From Actinospica acidithermotolerans (GTDB taxonomy: Bacteria; Actinomycetota; Actinomycetes; Streptomycetales; Catenulisporaceae): a stretch of 64,000 nt of DNA. Below, in pieces: positions 1 through 7,650 of this stretch. The position numbers were made by a program, and so were the translations under genes. The notes below the pieces were generated by a model that saw only the letters and a program-made list of their open reading frames with translations, did not search any database and was not told where the DNA came from. The stretch covers positions 120,566-184,565 of the forward strand of contig NZ_JAGSOH010000002.1 in the NCBI RefSeq assembly GCF_018139625.1, in the 5' to 3' direction. Numbering within the stretch: the stretch's first letter is position 1; every line of letters starts with the position of its first letter.

Positions 1-189
1 GGTTCGTGCCTGGAGGGCGGGCCGATGGAGGTTTCGGCGCTGGTGCGCTCGGATGGGCGCGGGGCGGTGCGGGTGGATCTGGCGCCGTGGGACGGCGAGT
101 GGATGTGGCTGGTGCTGGCCTATCTCGGTTCGTGCGAGCGGTCGGGCAGTTCGCCGGGTTGTGAGCGTGCGCACGAGCAGGAGTTCTAG
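1..189 (+). CDS. Hypothetical protein, 3' part only
   Basis: Frame 1 is open from the window edge to a TAG at 187-189, giving the last 62 residues of a protein. The visible part contains a Trp-rich stretch (APWDGEWMWLVLAYLG, about residues 28-43) and three Cys residues (SCLEG, GSCERSG, PGCERAH). I do not recognise the family. It sits on the side of the AICE away from the transfer operon, where accessory or regulatory genes are common. The start lies outside the window; the call rests on codon pattern and the clean stop only. Confidence 0.45.
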   Translation, partial: GSCLEGGPMEVSALVRSDGRGAVRVDLAPWDGEWMWLVLAYLGSCERSGSSPGCERAHEQEF

Positions 190-732
190 AGGGCGGTTGG
201 AGTCGTCGGCGCGGTGAAAGTGGCCGTGCGGCCGGCGCCACCGCGGCGCCCCGAGCCGGGAATTGGTGAGGTCAGAGCGCCGCGGTGGGGCCGGCGGGGC
301 GGCCTGGCGAGTGCGCGGGGTTTTTCGTGGCGTCGGTCTGCGGCATCTCAGCCGAGCCGACTGCGCAGAGTGCGCCCACTGGATCGTGTCCCCGGGATGG
401 ATCGATGCGGTGGGCGCTCCTCTGCGCAAGGAGCGGCCCCGGCCACGCGGGGTATTCTCGCGCCGTGTGCCGCAGGGTGGCCACGCGCGGCCGAGCATGC
501 GAACGCTCCGAGCTAAGGGGGTTGATGCCGAACCGGGACGGCGCCGCGCGTTGGGAAGAGCAGAGGGCCGGGCGGGTGCCCGCGCGCTTGCGCGCGAACG
601 GCGCGCCAGCGCCGCAGCGCAAGCGCGAGGGCGCGCGGGTGCGCGCCCGGCCGCGCGGCGCGCGAAGCGCGCCGCGCCTTGATGAGGTAAAGCAACGTTA
701 GGCCGCAGGCTCAGAAGCGGCGCGGCGGCGGG
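190..732. other. Gene-poor GC-rich stretch inside the AICE
   Basis: No convincing gene is seen. Several frames are open here only because the DNA is extremely GC-rich; their translations are Arg/Ala/Gly-rich and lack recognisable domains. The 3' half is dominated by GCGC runs and dyads, including the 11-bp inverted repeat listed separately. By position, between accessory genes and the repressor, it could hold a cis-acting transfer or replication site, but that is inference. Confidence 0.4.
583..627. repeat. 11-bp inverted repeat in GC-rich AICE DNA
   Basis: CGCGCTTGCGC at 583-593 is matched by its reverse complement GCGCAAGCGCG at 617-627, with a 23-base spacer that itself contains GGCGCGCC. 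This could form a strong hairpin. It lies in a gene-free stretch upstream of the end of the repressor gene. It could be a terminator-like structure or a transfer/replication site; nothing in the sequence decides between them. Confidence 0.45.
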
Positions 733-1461
733 TTAGCTCACGGGCACAGGAGCGGTGATGTGCCGGATGCCGGGGCCGGTGGTGATTTCGGTCTCGGTCA
801 TGAGCAACCGGCCTTCGGCGCTGCGGGTGTAGCGGGTGATCTCGATGAGCGGCGCGCCTTTGGGAACGCCGAGTTCTAGCGCCTGGTTCGGGTCGGCGCC
901 GATGGCTTGGAAGCCGTATTCCTCGGTGAGCGGGCCGAAGTGCTTGTTGAACAGGGTCACCAGCTCGGCGCGGGTCATCTCGAACGGCATGGGGCTGGGC
1001 TCGATGCCGAAGAACACTGACGCGGGCATGACGCGGGCGGTCAAGACCTTCTGCCCGGTGTCCTCGCGGGTGGCGGGACGTTCGGTGATGAACATCATCA
1101 TGCGCTTGGGGACGTCGAAGAGTTCTGCGGTCTCGGCGTCGGCATAGTCGCGGCGCGCAAACGGGTCCTTGGTCGGGATCAGGGTGTCCCATGGGTCGCC
1201 GGGGATGCGCGGGATGTTGCGCACGGTCTCGCTCGGGAAGGACCCGATTCCTCGGACGGTGTAGATCAGGCCTTGGCCGCGCAGGGCGCTGATAGCAGCG
1301 CGCACGACGTTGCGTGAGACGCCGTAACGCTCCATCAGCTCGTGTTCGCTGGGGAGCGGCTGGCCGAGTGGGAATGATCCGTCGCTTAGGGAAGTGCGCA
1401 GACGGGAGACGATCTGCTCGGTGAGGGTGCTTCGCACGATGGGGCCGTCGTCGTCGGCCAT
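733..1461 (-). CDS. GntR-family repressor with UTRA domain (KorSA-like)
   Basis: 242 residues. The N-terminal winged helix (about residues 10-77) contains LPSEHELMERYGVSRNVVRA and the GntR-typical GLIYTVRGIG wing. The rest (about 95-235) fits a UTRA/HutC ligand-binding fold with the ending LIEITRYTRSAEGRLLMTETEI. In pSAM2-type elements, KorSA of this family represses the activator/transfer genes and keeps the element integrated. Here the gene is divergent from the lipoprotein-led transfer operon, and the 267-bp interval carries paired repeats that could be its operators. The ATG at 1461 is preceded on its own strand by a purine-rich GAAGCGAGGAGCG, a good ribosome site. Confidence 0.85.
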   Translation of the reverse strand: MADDDGPIVRSTLTEQIVSRLRTSLSDGSFPLGQPLPSEHELMERYGVSRNVVRAAISALRGQGLIYTVRGIGSFPSETVRNIPRIPGDPWDTLIPTKDPFARRDYADAETAELFDVPKRMMMFITERPATREDTGQKVLTARVMPASVFFGIEPSPMPFEMTRAELVTLFNKHFGPLTEEYGFQAIGADPNQALELGVPKGAPLIEITRYTRSAEGRLLMTETEITTGPGIRHITAPVPVS

Positions 1462-1602
1462 GGTGCACGCTCCTCGCTTCTATGTAGGGCTCGGGCTCGT
1501 GTGTGTTCTGGGTCACATTCGCGGGCGGGGCTCTGGCTTGCGATTTTTCGTGTGGCGGGATTCTGATTTTCGCCCTGAGAAAAATTGGGCTTCCTGCAAC
1601 CT

Positions 1603-1670
1603 ATACCAAAGCTTGTCCCGCGACGGAATAGGGCTTGCGTCAGTGCGCCGCTTGTACCTAAGCTTGTTCC
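1603..1670. promoter_or_regulatory. Two direct repeats between the GntR gene and the transfer operon, candidate operators
   Basis: TACCAAAGCTTGTCCC (1604-1619) recurs as TACCTAAGCTTGTTCC (1655-1670), 14 of 16 bases identical, 51 bases apart, about five helical turns. Both contain the dyad AAGCTT. They lie in the divergent intergenic region of a GntR regulator, which is where autoregulatory operators of KorSA-type proteins are found. The repeat is seen directly; binding is inferred. Confidence 0.6.
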
Positions 1671-1676
1671 TCGTTA

Positions 1677-1699
1677 GGACAACCGAGCGGCGGTTGTCC
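1677..1699. promoter_or_regulatory. Perfect 9-bp inverted repeat upstream of the lipoprotein gene
   Basis: GGACAACCG (1677-1685) and CGGTTGTCC (1691-1699) flank the 5-base spacer AGCGG. The centre is about 40 bases before the lipoprotein start. It may be a second operator or a hairpin in the operon leader. No T-run follows, so it is not an obvious terminator. Confidence 0.5.
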
Positions 1700-1728
1700 G
1701 ACACTTCACGCAAAGTGACTGGCTGTAG

Positions 1729-2718
1729 CTGATCATCACCAAGACAATCAAGATCACGGCGGGCGCGGCTTCGGCCGTCCTGCTCGCCTCCACCCTCGCG
1801 GCCTGCGGCAACTCGGGCGGCGGCAACAGCAACAACGGCGGGTCGGGTTCGTCCTCGGGCGTCGTGACCCAAGCCGGGGCCGGTGCCCGGCTGTCCGGGA
1901 CGCACACGGCGGACCAGTTCTATTCGTGGGTGCCGGCCGCGATGTACCCGTCCGATGTCAGCCCGATTCCGGAGGGCTTCTACGACACGGGCAACAAGAT
2001 CGCGGTCAACAGCAAGTACGCCGATGTGGCGTCGGCGTCGTGCTCGATGATCCTGGACTACGCCTCGGGGCCGGGCTTCGGGGAAGAGGCGTATTTCATC
2101 GACCAGGGCGAGGATTCGGCGGCTAAGAATTCGTACGCGTACGGGATGTACGAGTTCAGCACTCCCGCGCAGGCTTCGGCGCTCGTCAACGAGTTGGCGG
2201 CGAAGTTCGCTTCCTGCGGCTCGTTCACCTACAGCAACAGCTCGGGGGCCTCGGCCCCGGTGACGCTGACGGTCGGCCCGCGCTCTGAGGCGGCGGAGGT
2301 CACTTCGGCGAACACGGCCGTGGACCTGCGGCTCACGCTCACGTACAAGGGCAAGACGGACGTGGGTGACCTGGTGTTTGCCGCTGACGGCAATGTCGTG
2401 GTCTTCGCGACCTCGGCATCGACCACCGGGACGCTGTCCACAGCTGTGGATAACGCGAAGGTGGTTCAGGAGACGCTGAGCGCGTTCACCTCCGCTGAAG
2501 CGGGCGGGGCCTCGCCTTCGGCTGGCGCGTCGAGTGCTGCGGCGTCGTGGACTCCGTGTGTGGTCGGCGGCCAGACCGTTCCCCCGTCGATCGAGTACAG
2601 CTCTCCGGAGTGGGAGAAGAAGTGCGGGGTGACCGCTCCGGCTGATGCCGTGCGGGTCTACTCCACGGACGCGGCCCCGGCGCGGGTGCTGGCTGCGGTC
2701 GGGGGTGGTACGCGATGA
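1729..2718 (+). CDS. Putative lipoprotein, first gene of the AICE transfer operon
   Basis: A signal sequence with lipobox LAAC (Cys about residue 26) is followed by a Gly/Ser/Asn-rich tether and a ~200-residue secreted domain. The first in-frame ATG/GTG is at 1864, which would delete the signal and lipobox. The frame is open upstream to a TAG at 1726-1728, so the only plausible start preserving the signal is the CTG at 1729 (or a non-standard ATC). The secreted part resembles PknH-type sensor domains in general layout, but I am not sure of the family. It ends in an unusual Cys/Pro/Ala-rich tail and overlaps the next gene by ATGA. As a surface lipoprotein expressed with TraSA, it could act in entry exclusion or mating contact; that is inference. 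Confidence 0.7.
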   Translation: MIITKTIKITAGAASAVLLASTLAACGNSGGGNSNNGGSGSSSGVVTQAGAGARLSGTHTADQFYSWVPAAMYPSDVSPIPEGFYDTGNKIAVNSKYADVASASCSMILDYASGPGFGEEAYFIDQGEDSAAKNSYAYGMYEFSTPAQASALVNELAAKFASCGSFTYSNSSGASAPVTLTVGPRSEAAEVTSANTAVDLRLTLTYKGKTDVGDLVFAADGNVVVFATSASTTGTLSTAVDNAKVVQETLSAFTSAEAGGASPSAGASSAAASWTPCVVGGQTVPPSIEYSSPEWEKKCGVTAPADAVRVYSTDAAPARVLAAVGGGTR

Positions 2719-3122
2719 CGATGCGCGTGATCCCCGTGGACTGGGGCCGGTTGACCAACGTGCTGTGCACGGCGGTTCCTGAGGTCCGGTCCGACTTCAA
2801 TACCGGTGAGGTGCGCACGGATCGGGATACGGGCAAGCCGCTGTACCTGGTCGGCGTGCTGGTCAAGGTCGTGGGCGACCGGCGTGCGGCGGTGCTGGAC
2901 GTGGAGGTTCCTGGCGAGCCGTCCGGGCTGGTCGAGGGCGAGCCGGTGGTGTTGGCCGGTTTGGAGGCGCGGCCGTGGGAGCGCGAAGGGCGTTCCGGGG
3001 TCACCTACCGGGCCGAGTCGATCACCCCGGCCCGGCCGACGACACCCCCCGCGACCACTGCGGACACGTCCGCTAGCTCGCCCAGCTCGGGCCGCACGCC
3101 CGCGAAGGGCGGTGCCTCGTGA
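2715..3122 (+). CDS. Small conserved AICE protein, function unknown
   Basis: 135 residues. The first ~105 residues look like a compact beta-rich domain (LYLVGVLVKVVGDRRAAVLD, VVLAGLEARPWER, VTYRAESITPA), suggestive of an OB-like or SpoVT-like barrel. The tail is disordered and Pro/Thr/Ser-rich. Proteins of this type commonly sit just before the FtsK-like gene in pSAM2/SLP1-class elements, but have no settled role. It overlaps the upstream lipoprotein by 4 nt (ATGA) and the downstream gene by 4 nt (GTGA), so translation is probably coupled. A single-strand DNA-binding role is possible but not shown. Confidence 0.7.
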   Translation: MTMRVIPVDWGRLTNVLCTAVPEVRSDFNTGEVRTDRDTGKPLYLVGVLVKVVGDRRAAVLDVEVPGEPSGLVEGEPVVLAGLEARPWEREGRSGVTYRAESITPARPTTPPATTADTSASSPSSGRTPAKGGAS

Positions 3123-3430
3123 TCGATGTAGACGACATCGAATCGGAACTGTACCGCGTCGGCGGATACATCGCGGGCCTTGCCGGGATGGAGAAGGACC
3201 GGGAGAAGCCGGGACTTGATCCGGCCGTCTGGTTCCTGTGCGTGGCGACGCTGGCGGAGATCGTGCGCGGCGCTGCCCTGGAGGCCTACTGGGAGTGGGA
3301 CGAGTGGTGCGCGGAGTGCGACGCGGACAGGTCCGCGCACCGGATCGTGAATGAGGTCAAGAGCGCGGTCCTCGACGCGATCAGCTCGGCCGACGCGGAC
3401 CGTGTGTCCGGGACGGGCGGCGGCTCGTGA
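3119..3430 (+). CDS. Small hypothetical protein of the transfer operon
   Basis: 103 residues, acidic, probably helical (DIESELYRVGGYIAGLAGME, IVRGAALEAYWEWDEWCAEC). A Trp/Glu-rich segment contains two Cys residues (CAEC). The GTG start overlaps the previous stop by 4 nt, and the stop overlaps the next GTG by 4 nt. No family recognised. Its place in the chain of overlapping genes makes it a real gene despite its small size. Confidence 0.65.
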   Translation: MIDVDDIESELYRVGGYIAGLAGMEKDREKPGLDPAVWFLCVATLAEIVRGAALEAYWEWDEWCAECDADRSAHRIVNEVKSAVLDAISSADADRVSGTGGGS

Positions 3431-3720
3431 GCACTGCGCTAGCGGCACTGCTGGAAAACCTGGAACTCGTGCACGGTGACCTCGCGAAGGTCATCGGCTT
3501 GATCGAGGCCGAACAGGTCCCGGTCTACAACCTGGAAACCGTGCTGCTGGCCGTGAGTTCGCTCGCGGCGCAGGTGCGTGACAGGGCTCTGGAGGCCTGC
3601 GCGGAAGCCGTGCGGGTGTGCGATGGCGCACGCCCGGAGGGCGCCACCTCGCAGGAAGCCGCGCGCCGGTACATCAACACCCTGATCACAAGCCAGCTTC
3701 TCGCGGGAGGGGCGGGCTGA
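3427..3720 (+). CDS. Small helical hypothetical protein of the transfer operon
   Basis: 97 residues, predicted almost entirely helical, with leucine-rich amphipathic segments (LAALLENLELVHGDLAKVIG, LLAVSSLAAQVRDRALEA) that suggest a coiled coil or helical bundle. It begins with GTG in a 4-nt overlap with the preceding gene, and its TGA overlaps the ATG of the next gene by one base. No family recognised; possibly a partner of the neighbouring small helical proteins. Confidence 0.65.
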   Translation: MSTALAALLENLELVHGDLAKVIGLIEAEQVPVYNLETVLLAVSSLAAQVRDRALEACAEAVRVCDGARPEGATSQEAARRYINTLITSQLLAGGAG

Positions 3721-3926
3721 TGGAACTGAGCGAGGAGACCCGCGAGGTTCTGCGGGAGATCAGGGCGAAGGGCGAGGTCCTGACGGCGCTGGTCGCCGAG
3801 ATGGCCGAGATGACGGACCAGGACGCGGCGCTTCGCCAGTACTGGGCGGTTGTCAATCCGCTGTTCGAGATGCGGGACCAGCTCACGGCGCTCTACATGA
3901 CGCTCGTGTACGGAGAGGAGGGGTAG
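3720..3926 (+). CDS. Small acidic coiled-coil protein of the transfer operon
   Basis: 68 residues starting MELSEETREVLREIRAKGEV, charged and helical throughout. A longer reading starting at 3618 is possible, but it would lie inside the previous gene. The ATG at 3720 has GGGAGGGGCGGG just upstream and a TGATG junction with the previous stop, so it is preferred. It ends five bases before the TraSA gene. Function unknown; size and position suggest an accessory transfer protein. Confidence 0.62.
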   Translation: MELSEETREVLREIRAKGEVLTALVAEMAEMTDQDAALRQYWAVVNPLFEMRDQLTALYMTLVYGEEG

Positions 3927-3931
3927 CAGAT

Positions 3932-5287
3932 ATGCACACGTTGACTAGTCCGGGGCTGTACTTCCTGGGCGTGGTCGCGGTGTGGCTGCTGGCGGGCGCG
4001 GTGCTTCGGCACCGCTCCCCCGTCTGGCACTGGTACATCGTCGGCTATCCCCTGACGTGGTTCCGGATCACGCGCACGTGGCGCCCGCTGTGCATTGAGC
4101 GGGGCCTGTCGGTCTCGCGCCGGGCGTCTCAGGCGGTGATCGGTGACCTGATCGTGCGCGGTCAGGAGGTGCGGCCGGTTGTCCCTCGGCTGTGGATCGG
4201 GCGCCCGACGCGTACCGGTCTGGTGGTGCGGGTCCGGCTGATGCCGGGTCAGACCCCTGAGGAGTACGCGCAGTCCGCTGAGGCGCTGATGCACGCGTGG
4301 CGTGTATACGCGGTGCGGATCACCTCGCCGGAGCGGGGCCTAATCCACATTGAGGCGCTGTTGTCGGACCCTCTGGCGGGGGTGGTGGTACGCAACCCTG
4401 ACGCGCGGCGCGCGGGTACCACTGCCCCGGCTGGGCCTCCGGTGATGGTGCTGGTGGTCGGGGTCACCGAGCGGGCGAAGTCGTGGCTGATGAATTTCCG
4501 GCTCGTGCCGCACTGGCTGATTGTGGGTGCGACGCGGTCCGGTAAAAGCACGCTGATTCATGCGATCGTCACGCGGTTCGCGCCGCAAGGGGTCGCCATC
4601 GTCGGCATCGATCTGAAAGGCGGGCTCGAACTCAGCGTGTACCGGCCGCGCCTGTCGGGCCTTGCCACGACACGGCAAGAGGCCGTGGAGATCCTGGAAG
4701 CGTTGGTCGAGTTGAAGGACGAGCGCACGCACGCCTGCAACATGGCGGGTGTTCGTCAGGCGTGGGAGTTGCCGGAACCGCCCCCGCCCGTGGTGCTGGT
4801 GATCGACGAGGTAGCGGAACTGTTCCTCGTGACCAGCAACCGGGACCGGGAAGAGGTGGCGCTGCGCGACAAGACGGTGGCGCTGCTGGTCAAGCTCGCG
4901 CAACTGGGCGCGGCGCTGGATATCCATGTGATTGCGGGCGGCCAGCGGTTCGGCAGTGACCTCGGGTCCGGGGCGACGCTGCTGCGCTCTCAGCTCTCGG
5001 GCCGGGTGTGCATGCACGTCTCCGACGGCGAGACGGCGGTGATGACGCTCGGCGATATCTGGCCTGAGGCGGTGGTCACTGCCCAGATGATCCGAGCGGA
5101 TGAGCAGGGCACGGCTGTTACCGGCGACGGTGAGGGCTCGTGGGTCCGCGCTCGGGCCATGTTCACGGGCGTGGACGAGGCGGCGGATGCCGCACGCATC
5201 TACTCCCGGATCACGCCGGTTCTGCCCGGGATCAAGCGGCCGTACTTCGTGGATCTCCCCCCGGACTCGGAAGGGGGTGAGGGCTGA
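3932..5287 (+). CDS. FtsK/SpoIIIE-type DNA translocase, TraSA-like transfer protein
   Basis: 451 residues. Walker A GATRSGKST is at residues 199-207, and Walker B VVLVIDEVAELF has its Asp at about 292. An N-terminal hydrophobic segment (YFLGVVAVWLLAGAVL, about 10-25) anchors it to the membrane. The sensor-like stretch HVIAGGQRFGSDLGSG follows. AICE and Streptomyces plasmid Tra proteins of this family assemble into hexameric pumps that move double-stranded DNA into the recipient, unlike relaxase/T4SS systems, and no relaxase gene is visible here. The gene is central in the overlapping operon, with a GGAGAGGAGGGG ribosome site immediately upstream. Length and motifs are normal for the family. 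Confidence 0.93.
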   Translation: MHTLTSPGLYFLGVVAVWLLAGAVLRHRSPVWHWYIVGYPLTWFRITRTWRPLCIERGLSVSRRASQAVIGDLIVRGQEVRPVVPRLWIGRPTRTGLVVRVRLMPGQTPEEYAQSAEALMHAWRVYAVRITSPERGLIHIEALLSDPLAGVVVRNPDARRAGTTAPAGPPVMVLVVGVTERAKSWLMNFRLVPHWLIVGATRSGKSTLIHAIVTRFAPQGVAIVGIDLKGGLELSVYRPRLSGLATTRQEAVEILEALVELKDERTHACNMAGVRQAWELPEPPPPVVLVIDEVAELFLVTSNRDREEVALRDKTVALLVKLAQLGAALDIHVIAGGQRFGSDLGSGATLLRSQLSGRVCMHVSDGETAVMTLGDIWPEAVVTAQMIRADEQGTAVTGDGEGSWVRARAMFTGVDEAADAARIYSRITPVLPGIKRPYFVDLPPDSEGGEG

Positions 5288-5484
5288 TGGGTGCTCACCT
5301 TCTCGGGATTCCGCTGGCGTTCTTCTTCTGCGCCCTGGCATGGATGCTGGAGCGCTCGCGGCGGGTGTCGCCGCTGGACGCGTGGATTCTGTTCCTGGCC
5401 GGGTTCTACCTGAACGGCACGGGACTGGGGAACTTTCTGTCGGAAACCGTGAATGCGGTCATGACCGCGATCGGGGGCAAGTGA
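5287..5484 (+). CDS. Small membrane protein (SpdB/SpdD-like position)
   Basis: 65 residues with two hydrophobic segments (LLGIPLAFFFCALAWML, residues 5-21, and AWILFLAGFYLNGTGLG, about 31-47). The short loop between them is positively charged. It starts in a TGATG overlap with the TraSA gene. Small membrane proteins next to tra are typical plasmid-spread (Spd) factors, which help move the element between hyphal compartments in Streptomyces. The family is not recognisable at this size; the call is by topology and place. Confidence 0.65.
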   Translation: MGAHLLGIPLAFFFCALAWMLERSRRVSPLDAWILFLAGFYLNGTGLGNFLSETVNAVMTAIGGK

Positions 5485-5690
5485 TGGTGACGGGTTACGA
5501 CCCCAACTGGGCGGGCTTCCTGCGCCGGTTGGAAGAGGCCGAGTTGAACGCGCCGCGACTGTGCGGGCGCTGCGGCGGGTTCGGTAAGCGGCGCGGACTG
5601 ATCCGGAGGGCCTGGCGCGAATGCGGGGCCTGCCACGGGACGGGCGGCGCTGTGGATGACGAGCGGGCGTGGTGGAGGGGGACGCGATGA
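5484..5690 (+). CDS. Small zinc-finger protein with DnaJ-like CxxCxG motifs
   Basis: 68 residues. Two motifs, CGRCGG (about residues 27-32) and CGACHGTG (about 46-53), are spaced like one DnaJ-type zinc-binding pair. The start ATG overlaps the previous stop (TGATG). The stop overlaps the next ATG (ATGA). Small CxxCxG proteins are frequent in actinomycete mobile elements, but their role is unknown. It is paired with a second zinc-ribbon protein directly downstream. Confidence 0.68.
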   Translation: MVTGYDPNWAGFLRRLEEAELNAPRLCGRCGGFGKRRGLIRRAWRECGACHGTGGAVDDERAWWRGTR

Positions 5691-5848
5691 GTAGGAAGTA
5701 CCCGAGTCGGGAATGGCAGGGGATTCCGCGTCCGCTGCGGCCGTGTCCGAAGTGCAAGGGCCGTAAGAAGGTGTGGTCGAAGAAGGGCAACGGGATGCAC
5801 GACACGCGCAAGGCGTGCCGGGTGTGCCGGGGCCGGGGCCAGCGGTAG
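5687..5848 (+). CDS. Very small basic zinc-ribbon protein
   Basis: 53 residues (MSRKYPSREWQGIPRPLRPC at the start). Two CxxC knuckles, CPKCKG and CRVCRG, are separated by a Lys/Arg-rich loop; the protein is strongly basic, so nucleic-acid binding is plausible. The ATG is in a 4-nt overlap with the previous stop, and the codon pattern continues the operon. It shares the CxxCxG design of its neighbour, suggesting duplication or a functional pair. No family assigned. Confidence 0.62.
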   Translation: MSRKYPSREWQGIPRPLRPCPKCKGRKKVWSKKGNGMHDTRKACRVCRGRGQR

Positions 5849-5884
5849 CCCAGCCCGAGGTATGTAGGAACCGGTAGAACGTGG

Positions 5885-5922
5885 GTGGCGCGTTGTCCGC
5901 AAGCGAGCGGGTAGCGCGCCAC
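5885..5922. other. Stem-loop between the transfer operon and the replication gene
   Basis: GTGGCGCG (5885-5892) pairs with CGCGCCAC (5915-5922), and an inner CCGC/GCGG pair (5897-5900 and 5907-5910) extends the stem. It follows the last small gene by 36 bases. No T-run follows, so it may be a weak terminator, an RNA-stabilising structure, or part of a replication origin upstream of rep. The remaining 5923-6155 is GC-rich and shows no gene. Confidence 0.5.
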
Positions 5923-6155
5923 TTGCTTAGACGAGAGTGACGGTTGTCGCTGCATAACAGGAATCAGAGCATTGCTCTCGGCGGTCTGGAGCCGGACGGG
6001 GTTGGTATTGGGATCGGTCCGCAGCCTTCGAGCGGGCCGCGCGCCGGCCGAACCGCGGCGCCCCGAGCCCAGGTCAAGCCGGGTGGGGCGCGCCGCGGTT
6101 CGGCCGGTCCAGCTGGCCCCCGGACCACGCGGGGGTTAACGGCGAGCCGCGCGGT

Positions 6156-7580
6156 GTGGCGATGGTCGCGGTGATGCCGGATCGAAGTGACCGGCCGGTG
6201 CTGCGCATCTCGCACCTGGCGCGGATGGTGGGTCCGGAGTTCCGGGCCTGGTATCAGGCGCTCGAACGTCTCGGCGGGTGCGCTGGCCCGGTGATGCTGG
6301 TCGGGCACACGCTCACCCGCGATGCGGCCACGAGTGAGCTGCTGCACGTGTTCCGCTCGGCCGACTTGCCGTTCGGGACGCTGATGGTCGCGTGCCGCAA
6401 CCGGCGCGAGTCGGTGTGCGTGCCGTGCAGTCTGCTGCACAACGGCGACACCTTCCAGATCATCAGGTCGGGCCTGTCGGGCGGCAAGGGCGTTCCGGCG
6501 TCGGTCAGTCGCCATCCGCGCGTGTTCGCGACGGTGACGGCGCCAAGCTTCGGGCCGGTGCATCGGGTCACGGACAACCATCGGGCCTCGGATCGATGCC
6601 GGGTCCGGCGCGGTGAGTTGACGTGCCCGCACGGGAATCGGCTGTGGTGCGCCGCGCAGCACAGCGCGTCCGATCCTCGGGTCGGGACGCCGCTCTGCGC
6701 CGAGTGCTACGACTACGCGGGCGCGGTGCTGTGGAACGCGTCGTTTGGCGTGCTGTGGAATCAGTTCGTCAAGCAGATCGGCCGTGAGACGGCGGAGAGG
6801 GTCGGGGTCAGGCGCGGTGAACTGCCGAACCTGGTCCGTCTATCCTTCGCAAAGGTGGTGGAGTTTCAGCGGCGCGGCAGCATTCACGCTCATGCGGCTT
6901 TCCGGTTCGACGGCCCGGACGGTCCGGGCGATGATCCCCCGGTCTGGGCCACGGTCGGACTGCTGCGTGAGGCGATCACGGCGGCGGGACCGGCGACGCG
7001 CCGCTACCTTGCGGGTCCGGGCGGAGAGCGGCGGGCGCTGGCGCTCGGGCGGCAACTAGACGTGCGCGAGATCACCGGGGCGGGCACGGATGACCGCGTG
7101 TTGTCGGAGACGGCGGTGGGCTCGTACATCGCGAAGTACGTCACGAAGGGCGACCCTGCGGGCATGGTCCTACCGCGACGGCTGCGGCACATCGGGCAGA
7201 TCGAGGCGGCGCCGTTGAGCGAGCACGCGCGGAGGCTGATGCGTACCGCGTGGGAACTCGGAGACGTGCCGGAGTACGAGGGCTTACATCTCCAGATGTG
7301 GGCGAATCAGCTCGGGTTCCGGGGCAACATCGCCACGAAATCTCGGGTGTACTCGACGACGTACGGGGAGCTGCGCGAGGTGCGGGCGGCGTATCGGCGC
7401 GAGCTTGCCGGGGTGGTGGAGCCGAAAACCGGGGTCGTGCGCGAGAGCTCGTGGGAATTCGTCGGTAAGGGCCTGGCGCCTGACCTCGCGGAGATCGCGG
7501 AAGGGATCGCGGAGGAAACGGTGATCCGAAAAGGTCCACGGCCCGACTGGATCGAGTTCGACCGCAGCGAGGAAACCTGA
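6156..7580 (+). CDS. RepSA-type replication initiator
   Basis: 474 residues from the GTG at 6156 (ATGs at 6162 and 6174 are alternatives). A Cys-rich N-terminal half (CRNRRESVCVPCS, CRVRRGELTCPHG, CAAQH, CAEC) is followed by RGSIHAHAAFR, with the His-x-His pair at 244/246 typical of rolling-circle initiators. SYIAKYVTK at about 323-331 has candidate nicking tyrosines 324 and 328. RepSA of pSAM2 drives excised-circle replication before transfer. Length and motif order fit that family. It ends before a block of direct repeats and converges on the serine recombinase gene. Confidence 0.85.
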   Translation: MAMVAVMPDRSDRPVLRISHLARMVGPEFRAWYQALERLGGCAGPVMLVGHTLTRDAATSELLHVFRSADLPFGTLMVACRNRRESVCVPCSLLHNGDTFQIIRSGLSGGKGVPASVSRHPRVFATVTAPSFGPVHRVTDNHRASDRCRVRRGELTCPHGNRLWCAAQHSASDPRVGTPLCAECYDYAGAVLWNASFGVLWNQFVKQIGRETAERVGVRRGELPNLVRLSFAKVVEFQRRGSIHAHAAFRFDGPDGPGDDPPVWATVGLLREAITAAGPATRRYLAGPGGERRALALGRQLDVREITGAGTDDRVLSETAVGSYIAKYVTKGDPAGMVLPRRLRHIGQIEAAPLSEHARRLMRTAWELGDVPEYEGLHLQMWANQLGFRGNIATKSRVYSTTYGELREVRAAYRRELAGVVEPKTGVVRESSWEFVGKGLAPDLAEIAEGIAEETVIRKGPRPDWIEFDRSEET

Positions 7581-7650
7581 CATGCGCGCAGCGGGCGAGC
7601 ACCCTGCCGAGCTTGCCGCGCGCTGTGAGCGAGTGGGCTGGAGGCCGGGC

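Noticed and set aside
214..701. Several 100-140 residue open frames in the 190-732 stretch
   Set aside because: Their translations are Arg/Ala/Pro-rich in every frame and strand, have no domain, and no ribosome site; open frames are expected by chance in such GC-rich DNA.
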